Shown piece after piece: positions 43,710 to 50,334 of a stretch of DNA of 64,000 bases (positions within the stretch are counted from its first letter, which is position 1; every line of letters starts with the position of its first letter). The notes below the pieces were generated by a model, which made no database searches, had not been told where the DNA came from, and worked only from the letters and a program-made list of their open reading frames with translations. The translations under genes and the position numbers were made by a program. Source of the DNA: Candidatus Hadersleviella danica (GTDB lineage Bacteria > Chloroflexota > Anaerolineae > Promineifilales > Promineifilaceae); contig JADJSZ010000002.1 in assembly GCA_016711405.1 (NCBI GenBank), positions 123,466-187,465 of the forward strand, in the 5' to 3' direction.

Positions 43710-44846
43710 ATGATGAAAACAATCAATTGGCTTTTACTCGGTTTGGTGCTTGTGGGGGTGGGCGGGGCACAGGTAAGCGCGGCCGATGGCGTGGTGGGCA
43801 ATGGCTTGCCGGGCAGTTGCACGGAAGTGGCATTTGACACTGTCTTGGCCACCGTGCAGGGCAGTGGCGGCGGCACGGTGACATTTAATTGTGGAGCCGC
43901 TCCGCACACCATCAACTTCACCAGCTACAAGCAAATTAGCACGGCCGTTGTTGTGGAAGGGGGCAATGTGGTGGCACTCAATGGGCAGGGCACGGCCGCT
44001 TTTTTCCAAGTCTTTTTCAGCGCGAACCTGACCCTCAGAAACCTACGGCTCGAAAATGGGGCTTTTTCCGCCAGCCACCCCCTCGAAAACTTTGGCGCAC
44101 TAACCTTGGAGGGGGTGACGGTGGCCGACAACAGCACCAATGGCACGGCCTTGGCCAACTATGGCGACCTGACCGTTCGCCATAGTTCGTTTATGGGGAA
44201 CGAAAACACGGCCGTTAATGGGGATGGCGGGGCAGTGCGGTGTGAATCGGGCACGGCCGTTATCAGCCAGTCCAGCTTTGGCTACAACACCACCACCCGC
44301 AATGGGGCGGCCATTTATAGCTCGTGCGATTTGACCATCACCAACACCACCTTTAGCCAAAATGGGGCGGGGAGCGGGGGTGGCGCAGTTTACCAAACGG
44401 GTGCGGGCACGGCCGTGCTGACCTATGTCACCGTGGCCAACAACACAGCAGGCATATTTGGCGCGGGTATTTACAATGATGGGGGCGGGGGCAGTAACTC
44501 GCTGACCATCAGCAACTCCATTGTCGCCCACAACAGCGTCGGCAATTGTGATGGGGTCATTACCTCGGCGGGTTATAATTTCACCAACGACACGGGCTGT
44601 GGGGCGTTCACCCAAACAGGCGACCAACAAAATGCGAACTTGCCGCTGGGCAGTTATGCCGCCCACGGCGGTTCCACATTGACCATGCCTTTGCTGGCGG
44701 GCAATGCCGCTCTCGATGCCATCCCCCTTGCCCAGTGTGGCTTGCACGAAGACCAACGGGGTGTGCCACGGCCGCTCGGCGCAGGATGCGACAGCGGCGC
44801 CTTTGAATTCGCACCCATGATTTATCTGCCATTTGTGCGCAAATAA
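43710..44846 (+). CDS. secreted right-handed beta-helix protein with IYLPFVRK tail
   Basis: A signal peptide (to about residue 24, VSAAD) is followed by a parallel beta-helix of about 270 residues with N/T/G-rich rungs (GALTLEGVTVADNSTN, GGAVYQTGAGTAVLTYVTVANNT). A closing module DQRGVPRPLGAGCDSGAFE corresponds to the choice-of-anchor Q domain of the protein at 20434-21648. Instead of a membrane helix it ends MIYLPFVRK, a tail shared in form with the giant protein at 31554-37267. Probably a cell-surface protein. Confidence 0.85.
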   Translation: MMKTINWLLLGLVLVGVGGAQVSAADGVVGNGLPGSCTEVAFDTVLATVQGSGGGTVTFNCGAAPHTINFTSYKQISTAVVVEGGNVVALNGQGTAAFFQVFFSANLTLRNLRLENGAFSASHPLENFGALTLEGVTVADNSTNGTALANYGDLTVRHSSFMGNENTAVNGDGGAVRCESGTAVISQSSFGYNTTTRNGAAIYSSCDLTITNTTFSQNGAGSGGGAVYQTGAGTAVLTYVTVANNTAGIFGAGIYNDGGGGSNSLTISNSIVAHNSVGNCDGVITSAGYNFTNDTGCGAFTQTGDQQNANLPLGSYAAHGGSTLTMPLLAGNAALDAIPLAQCGLHEDQRGVPRPLGAGCDSGAFEFAPMIYLPFVRK

Positions 44847-44880
44847 CCAATGACAAGGGACAAATAACCAATGACAAACC
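44846..44880. repeat. short array overlapping a start codon (CCAATGACAA units)
   Basis: AACCAATGACAAGGGACAAATAACCAATGACAA: two long units joined by GGACAAA. The ATG of the prepilin peptidase gene is the ATG of the second unit. Confidence 0.65.
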
Positions 44881-45619
44881 TGCTCTTCGGTATTATCGGC
44901 TTATTGGTGGGGGGGCTGATTAATGTTTTGGCGGATGATTTACCCGAGCGGGAACGGCCGCAGGCTCCCCATTGCCCCCGTTGCGGCCACACCCACGGCG
45001 TGGGCAGTTGGTTGGCGGTGGGGCAATGGCTGTGGGGCGGCCGAGCGTGTGCCAGTTGTGGGCTGGCCACACGGCCGCGCAACTTGGCCGTGGAGTTGGG
45101 TACGGCCGTGCTTTTTGCCGCCCTCCCCAACCTTGTCGAGGGGTGGGCTTCCCTCGCCATCATCGCCTTTTACGAAGCTGTGTTGGTTTTGGTCATTGTC
45201 ATAGACATGGAGCATCGGCTCATTTTGCACATTGTCACCTTCCCCACCACCCTGCTGGCCATTGGCCTGAGCGAATTTTTGGTGGGGAATGGTTGGCGGT
45301 CGGCGGCCGTGGGGGCGGTGACGGGCTTCCTCATCTTCTACATCTTTTATTGGATTGGCCAAATCGTTTTTGCCCCGGTGCCCTTGGCTTCGGCGACGTG
45401 ACCCTCTCCATGACAATGGGAGCCATGCTCGGCTTTAAGCTGATTATCTTCGCCTTGGTTTTGGGCATCCTCATCGGCGGCATTATCAGCACCTTGCTCA
45501 TCCTTTTCCGCTTCGCCTCGCGGCACAGCTACATTCCCTATGGCCCCTTCCTCGCCCTTGCAGGCATGGTTATGCTCGTGTGGGGAGAGTGGTTTTGGGT
45601 GTGGTACACCGTGGGGTAA
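44871..45619 (+). CDS. prepilin peptidase (A24 aspartic protease), one frameshift
   Basis: This is a type IV prepilin leader peptidase and N-methylase of about 249 aa when one missing G near 45377 is restored. The zinc-like tetracysteine motif is present (CPRCGH and CASCG), the first catalytic Asp is in VIDMEHR and the second in GFGDVTL, which lies right after the break. Seven to eight membrane helices are expected. No pilin or secretion ATPase gene lies nearby. The break is in CCCCGG, so a homopolymer error is likely. Confidence 0.9.
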
Positions 45620-45627
45620 ATTAGTAT

Positions 45628-45678
45628 CAGGTTACAAGTTACAAGTCGCTTACCACCTGTAACTTGTAACCTGTAACA
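45628..45678. repeat. heptad-repeat hairpin (GTTACAA / TTGTAAC units)
   Basis: GGTTACAAGTTACAAG pairs with CTTGTAACCTGTAAC. The loop region contains TCGCTTACCACCTGTAA. It lies between the prepilin peptidase stop and the next start codon. Confidence 0.75.
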
Positions 45679-45694
45679 AAACCAGAAACAATTT

Positions 45695-46528
45695 ATGCGC
45701 CTTCTTATCACAGGTGGTAGTAGTTATTTTGGCCAGCAATTGGTGCAGGCGGCGGCCGTGTCCCACACCGTCTGCGCCACTTATCACCAAACCCCGTGGG
45801 GGCAGGATGGGGTGACGGCCGTGCCCTTGGATGTGCGCGACAGCGCGGCCGTGGCCGACTTGGTGGCCGACTTCCAGCCCGAAGCCATCATCCATTTGGC
45901 TGGCTCCAACCGGGGCACCGACATGGCGCGGGTGATTGTGTTGGGGGCGGAAGCCATCGCCACGGCCGCCAAACAGGCGGGGGTGCGGCTTATCCACCTC
46001 TCCACCGATGTCCTTTTTGACGGCCACAAAGCCCCTTATGAGGAGACGGATGCCCCCACCCCCATCCACGAATACGGTCGTGCCAAGGCCACCTCCGAGC
46101 GCATTGTGGCGGCCGTGCCCAACCATGTCATCATCCGCACTTCGCTCATCTACAGCTTGCACCAGATGGATCATGGCACGGCATGGGTGGTGGATAGCCT
46201 ACGCCACGGGCAACCCGTCACGCTCTTCAACAACCAGTGGCGGATGCCCGTCACGGCCGAGACACTCGCCTCGGCCTGCTTAGAACTGCTCACCCACCCC
46301 TACAGCGGCATTTTGCATGTGGCGGGGCGGCAGGTACTCAGCCGGGCCGCTTTTGGCCTGAAAATGTTGGACTGGTGGGGCATCCCCACGGCCGAGCGCA
46401 CCACCCTCACCATTGCCCCCTGCCCCCCCAAAGCACCGTGGCCGGCCGATGTGCGCCTCGACCTGACCCGCGCCACGCTGTTGCTTCGCACCCCTTTGTG
46501 GGGGGTGGATGAGGCGATGGGGCGTTAG
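45695..46528 (+). CDS. RmlD-like NAD-dependent reductase (dTDP-4-dehydrorhamnose reductase family)
   Basis: This 277-aa protein has a Rossmann start MRLLITGGSSYFGQQL, then IIHLAG, the STDVLFDG strand and YGRAKATSE carrying the YxxxK catalytic pair, followed by the RmlD-type RTSLIY and the C-terminal substrate-binding part. It probably reduces a dTDP-sugar or a related cofactor-linked substrate. The other rml genes are absent here. No Shine-Dalgarno is visible. Confidence 0.87.
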   Translation: MRLLITGGSSYFGQQLVQAAAVSHTVCATYHQTPWGQDGVTAVPLDVRDSAAVADLVADFQPEAIIHLAGSNRGTDMARVIVLGAEAIATAAKQAGVRLIHLSTDVLFDGHKAPYEETDAPTPIHEYGRAKATSERIVAAVPNHVIIRTSLIYSLHQMDHGTAWVVDSLRHGQPVTLFNNQWRMPVTAETLASACLELLTHPYSGILHVAGRQVLSRAAFGLKMLDWWGIPTAERTTLTIAPCPPKAPWPADVRLDLTRATLLLRTPLWGVDEAMGR

Positions 46529-46694
46529 AGGGTATTCGTTATTGGTTATTTGTTAGATGAGAGAGTTCCTTAAGCGCAGTGATGAATAGTTCTTTAGTCC
46601 TATGGCGGTGAGAAGGGGCGAAAAGGGTGCGGCCGTGCTTTTCTTTCTCGAGTGGAACCGCTTCTAAACGCAAGTTAATTTTTTCACAATGGGG

Positions 46695-46724
46695 TTGACT
46701 TTTATTTAACGGTTATGCTAGACT
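46695..46724 (+). promoter_or_regulatory. promoter of the sigma-factor gene
   Basis: TTGACT, an 18-bp spacer and TAGACT preceded by TGC (extended -10). The leader would be about 155 nt long and include the hairpin at 46760. Confidence 0.45.
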
Positions 46725-46759
46725 GACCCAGAATTGTTAACTAGTTATCACTAGACGTA

Positions 46760-46800
46760 AAGACCCTAAGCGTGTTAGCCCATGCTTAGGGTCTTACTTA
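46760..46800 (+). terminator. hairpin in the sigma-factor leader (terminator or attenuator)
   Basis: AAGACCCTAAGC and GCTTAGGGTCTT form a 12-bp perfect stem with a 12-nt loop. Only a weak T-rich tail (ACTTATTCTTAATT) follows. It lies downstream of the promoter, so it could attenuate expression rather than end an upstream transcript. Confidence 0.5.
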
Positions 46801-46887
46801 TTCTTAATTGTGACAGTTAACATTTTGGTTTTAGGGCATGAGCCAAACTCGCAGACGAAAAAATAAACAAAAAGGATAGGCGGAACT

Positions 46888-48096
46888 ATGGATAATCCAT
46901 TTTTAGAAGAAATGGAAGTGGTTTCAACATTGTTAACTGACGCAATTGAGCGTGGGTATATCACTTTCGAGCAAATTTACGAAGCCCTCCCCGAAGCAGA
47001 AACGACCCCTGCTCTGTTTGAACTGGTGCTGGAAGAGGCGAAAACCGCCCGCATTACCGTCTATGAAAGTGACGACGATGCGGCTATGCACGGGATAGAC
47101 TTTGATGACCTGCTTCTGCTCGATGATGACGATTTATTTGATGGAGCCGATCACACTGCCCCCTTATTTGATTTAAGCGGTGTGCCGATTGACGACTCGG
47201 TGGGGCTTTATTTCCGCGAGATGGGGCAACAATCGTTGCTTTCGGCCACCGAAGAGGTGCAACTGGCCAAAGAAATTGAGGCGGGTCGGGCGGCCAAGAA
47301 AGATTATGACGAAGGTGGGGCTAATTTAGGGGATGAAGAGCAAAGCGAGTTGTGGAATGCGATTGAGATTGGGGATGCGGCGCGGGCACATTTGATTCGG
47401 GCGAATACTCGGCTCGTGGTCAGTATTGCCAAGAAATATCGCGGCCGTGGCTTGCAATTCCTCGACCTTATCCAAGAGGGGAATGTCGGCCTGATGAAGG
47501 CGGTGGAGAAGTACGATTACACGCGGGGCAACCGGTTCAGCACCTATGCCACATGGTGGATTCGGCAAGCGGTGACGCGGGCACTGGCCAACCACGGCCG
47601 TACCATTCGCATCCCTGCCCATTTGGGCGGCCGGATTAGCAAACTGTACCAAGTGGCCCAAGAGTTAGAGCAGGAATATGGCAGGCAACCCACGGCCGAA
47701 GAAATCGCCGAACAAATGGAATTGCCGGCCGACCGGGTGCGCTGGATGCTCCGCACGAGCAGGCAACCCGTCCACCTCGAACGCCCTGTTGGCGATGAAT
47801 CGGATGCAGAGTTGGGCGACTTTATCGAAGATGTGGAAGCCCCACCCCCGGCCGAAACGGTGGCGCAAACGATGCTCACCGAAGAGATTAGCGAGATTTT
47901 GGACCAACTAACCCCCCGCGAGGCGCGTATTTTGCGCTTGCGCTATGGGTTGCAAGATGGCGAATCGCGCACTCTAAAGGAAGTGGGCGAGATGTTTGGT
48001 CTCTCCCGCGAACGAATTCGCCAATTGGAGAAGGAGGCGTTGCGGAAGTTGCGCCATCCCAATTTTGCGGGCCACCTGCGCCAATACTTGAATTAA
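46888..48096 (+). CDS. principal-type sigma-70 factor (RpoD/SigA-like)
   Basis: This 402-aa protein has regions 1.2 to 4.2. Region 1.1 is replaced by a short acidic segment (DDLLLLDDDDLFDGAD, about 70-95). Region 1.2 is DSVGLYFREMGQ; region 2 contains RLVVSIAKKYRGRGLQFLDLIQEGNVGL and the -10-binding FSTYATWWIRQA; region 3 IRIPAHL; region 4 ends TLKEVGEMFGLSRERIRQLE. It therefore recognises TTGACA/TATAAT-like promoters, in line with those at 24803 and 38745. AGGATAGGCGG precedes the ATG. The gene stands alone between a promoter with a hairpin leader and a terminator. Confidence 0.95.
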   Translation: MDNPFLEEMEVVSTLLTDAIERGYITFEQIYEALPEAETTPALFELVLEEAKTARITVYESDDDAAMHGIDFDDLLLLDDDDLFDGADHTAPLFDLSGVPIDDSVGLYFREMGQQSLLSATEEVQLAKEIEAGRAAKKDYDEGGANLGDEEQSELWNAIEIGDAARAHLIRANTRLVVSIAKKYRGRGLQFLDLIQEGNVGLMKAVEKYDYTRGNRFSTYATWWIRQAVTRALANHGRTIRIPAHLGGRISKLYQVAQELEQEYGRQPTAEEIAEQMELPADRVRWMLRTSRQPVHLERPVGDESDAELGDFIEDVEAPPPAETVAQTMLTEEISEILDQLTPREARILRLRYGLQDGESRTLKEVGEMFGLSRERIRQLEKEALRKLRHPNFAGHLRQYLN

Positions 48097-48116
48097 CCAG
48101 CGCATTCCTACTGCTT

Positions 48117-48147
48117 AAAAAGCGGGTCAGATGACCCGCTTTTTTGT
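48117..48147 (+). terminator. rho-independent terminator
   Basis: AGCGGGTC and GACCCGCT form an 8-bp stem with a 4-nt loop at 48121-48140, followed by a T run. It lies 20 bp after the sigma-factor stop. Confidence 0.92.
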
Positions 48148-48192
48148 TATGCCTTAGCACCTATACTTTTCACTGTCATAATCTGGCATTTT

Positions 48193-48266
48193 GTTTATTG
48201 GTGTACTGGTATATTGGTGTATTGCTGTATTTTAGTACACAAGTATACCAATATATTTATACACCA
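48193..48266. repeat. octad-repeat hairpin (ATTGGTGT units)
   Basis: TTTATTGGTGTACTGGTATATTGG and further units face ACACAAGTATACCAATATATTTATACACC. Same unit family as 24976, 56650 and 60086. Confidence 0.7.
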
Positions 48267-48317
48267 GCATCGCCTATCAGTTGATGGCCGTTGTGCATAT
48301 GCCCCCAAGGAGTTCCC

Positions 48318-49304
48318 ATGAAAGCAGTTTTATGTAAAGCATTTGGCCTGCCTGAAACATTAACCCTCGCAGAAATCCCCAGCCCCAGCGTGGGCACAGG
48401 CGAAGTTAAAATCGCCGTGCAAGCGTGTAGCATCAACTACGCCGATGTCCTCATGATTCAGGGGTTGTACCAAGAAAAGCCACCCTTTCCCTTTAGTCCG
48501 GGGCTAGAAGCGGCCGGCATCATCAGCGAAGTGGGCGCGGGAGTAACACACCTGAAAGTGGGCGATAGGGTGGCCGCGCTGGTCGGGCATGGCGGGCTGG
48601 CCGAGGAGGTGGTCACGGCCGCCTACACCGCCCTGCCCATCCCCGCCAGCATGAGCTTTACCGATGCGGCGGCCTTTGCCGTCGCTTATGGAACCTCCCA
48701 TCTTGCGCTGGCGCACCGCGCCAACTTGCAGGCGGGCGAGACCTTGCTGGTGCATGGCGCGGCCGGGGGGGTGGGATTAACGGCCGTGCAAATTGGCAAA
48801 CTGCTGGGCGCAACGGTCATTGCCACGGCCAGCACGGCCGAAAAACTAGCCATCGCCCGCGCCAATGGGGCCGATTATGTGATTAACTACCGCGAAGAGA
48901 AATTCAGCGAGCGGGTCAAAGAAATCACCCACGGCAAGGGAGCCGATGTGATTTACGACCCTGTGGGCGGAGATGTGTTCGACGAATCGTTGCGCTGTAT
49001 TGCGTGGGAGGGGCGGTTGGTGGTGATTGGGTTTGCCAGCGGCCGTATTCCGAGTGCGCCCGCCAACCTTGCCTTGGTCAAAAATTGCAGTATTGTGGGG
49101 GTGTATTGGGGGAAATACGCCCAGCGCGACCCGCAAACCCTTTTGCGCTCGTTGGGGCAACTGTTCCAGTGGTACGAAGCGGGGCAAATTCGGCCGCACA
49201 TCTCGGCCGTCTACCCCTTGGCCGAAACGGCCGCCGCCATGAATGTCTTGCTCGGCCGTCAGGCAACAGGCAAAGTGGTCGTCGCCGTCGCTGAAAATGC
49301 GTGA
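48318..49304 (+). CDS. NADPH:quinone oxidoreductase (zeta-crystallin type)
   Basis: This medium-chain dehydrogenase/reductase of about 328 aa lacks zinc ligands. The N-terminal GroES-like domain (MKAVLCKAFGLPETLTL) is followed by the Rossmann domain with HGAAGGVGLTAVQIGKLLGA, the NADP-binding loop; IGFASGRIP and the C-terminal AETAAAMNVLLGRQATGKVV also fit. It probably reduces quinones or alkenals with NADPH. AAGGAG at 48307-48312 precedes the ATG, one of the few strong ribosome sites in this half of the window. Confidence 0.92.
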   Translation: MKAVLCKAFGLPETLTLAEIPSPSVGTGEVKIAVQACSINYADVLMIQGLYQEKPPFPFSPGLEAAGIISEVGAGVTHLKVGDRVAALVGHGGLAEEVVTAAYTALPIPASMSFTDAAAFAVAYGTSHLALAHRANLQAGETLLVHGAAGGVGLTAVQIGKLLGATVIATASTAEKLAIARANGADYVINYREEKFSERVKEITHGKGADVIYDPVGGDVFDESLRCIAWEGRLVVIGFASGRIPSAPANLALVKNCSIVGVYWGKYAQRDPQTLLRSLGQLFQWYEAGQIRPHISAVYPLAETAAAMNVLLGRQATGKVVVAVAENA

Positions 49305-49377
49305 CAGGGACGGGACAAGGGACAAAGGACAAGGGACTCAAAGTTACAAGCGTCCCTAGTCCCCAGTCCCCCGTCCA
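49302..49377. repeat. heptad-repeat hairpin (GGGACAA / GTCCC units)
   Basis: GACAGGGACGGGACAAGGGACAAAGGACAAGGGAC pairs with GTCCCTAGTCCCCAGTCCCCCGTCC. It begins at the stop codon of the oxidoreductase gene. Confidence 0.75.
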
Positions 49378-49514
49378 AATTTGTTTGCCAACTTTTGCTT
49401 CTCCTTAACGTACTGAAAGCAGTATCACCAACGCTAAGGTGGGTTTCACCTTGGAATCAATACGCCTCCTAAACTCCCCCCAACCAATAACCAATAACGA
49501 ACCACCACCCCACC

Positions 49515-50204
49515 ATGACCACACCAATTATCACGGTAGATAACATCCACAAATCCTTTTTAATGGGCAAAGATGCTGTGCCCGCCCTGCGCGGGGTTTC
49601 CCTCGAAATACAGCAAGGGGATTTTGTCTGTTTGATGGGCCCCAGCGGCTCGGGCAAAACAACCCTGCTCAACATTATCGGCGGGCTAGATGAGCCGAGC
49701 CGGGGGCACATCGTCGTGGACGGCGAAAACCTCGTCGCCCTGAGTGAGGACAAATTGGCCCGTTTGCGCCTGCAAAAAATGGGCTTCATCTTCCAAAACT
49801 ACAATTTGCTGGCCAACTTTACGGCGCAAGAAAATGTGGAAGCGCCCATGATTTTGGCCAATGTCGGCCGTAAAGAGCGCCGCCAACGCGCCATTAATTT
49901 GCTCCAAAAAGTGAGCTTGGGCGACCGTGGCCACCATTACCCCAGCGAACTATCGGGCGGCCAGCAACAGCGGGTGGCCATCGCCCGCGCCTTGGCCAAC
50001 AACCCACCCATCCTAATTGGGGATGAGATGACGGGCGATTTGGACAGCGAAACGGGTTTCGCCATTATGAATTTGGTGCGCGACCTCAACAAAGAAGGCA
50101 TGACCGTCGTCTTTGTCACCCACGATCCGCGCATGGCCGAATTTGCCACGCGGCTCATCCATTTGCAGGATGGGCAGTTGCTGAGGGAAGAAGTGGCTAG
50201 ATAG
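49515..50204 (+). CDS. ABC transporter ATP-binding protein (MacB/LolD type)
   Basis: This 229-aa ATPase has Walker A GPSGSGKTTLLN, Q-loop FIFQNYNLLANFT, signature LSGGQQQRVAIARAL, Walker B LIGDEMTGDLDS and H-loop FVTHDPRMA. Within the D-loop region DEMTGDLD the usual P of DEPT is replaced by M. With the FtsX-type permease and the adaptor that follow, it forms a three-gene MacB-like mechanotransmission exporter operon. No Shine-Dalgarno is present: ATAACCA-type repeats precede the start (49481-49504). Confidence 0.93.
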   Translation: MTTPIITVDNIHKSFLMGKDAVPALRGVSLEIQQGDFVCLMGPSGSGKTTLLNIIGGLDEPSRGHIVVDGENLVALSEDKLARLRLQKMGFIFQNYNLLANFTAQENVEAPMILANVGRKERRQRAINLLQKVSLGDRGHHYPSELSGGQQQRVAIARALANNPPILIGDEMTGDLDSETGFAIMNLVRDLNKEGMTVVFVTHDPRMAEFATRLIHLQDGQLLREEVAR

Positions 50205-50292
50205 TGGTTAGTGGTTAGTGGTTAGTGGTTAGTCTGTCAGCATCTCCTCTGCTCCTCCGCTCCTCTGCCCTTCTGCCTCTCCGCTCCTCTGC
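50193..50292. repeat. double array (GTTAGTG and CTCCTCTG units)
   Basis: Five GTTAGTG units (50193-50233), starting over the stop codon of the ATPase gene, are followed by about six 8-bp CTCCTCTG-like units (50242-50292). The gap lies inside an operon, so the arrays do not simply mark transcription ends. Confidence 0.8.
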
Positions 50293-50305
50293 AAATGCAA
50301 GCGAG

Positions 50306-50329
50306 ACGACTAAAGTCGTTACTACGAAC
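50306..50329. repeat. palindromic element CGRC-TAAA-GYCG, copy 2
   Basis: ACGACTAAAGTCGTTACTACGAAC: same architecture as 43291-43314. The A-T pair replaces the G-C pair in the stem, so pairing is conserved rather than sequence. It ends 6 bp before the permease start codon. Confidence 0.55.
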
Positions 50330-50334
50330 CCCCT

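Larger units (their letters stand above)
46529..46887. other. regulatory gap before the sigma-factor gene
   Basis: No gene is supported. The first 26 bp are a remnant ATAACNA heptad (46530-46554). The rest holds a promoter (46695-46724) and a strong hairpin (46760-46795). Confidence 0.5.
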
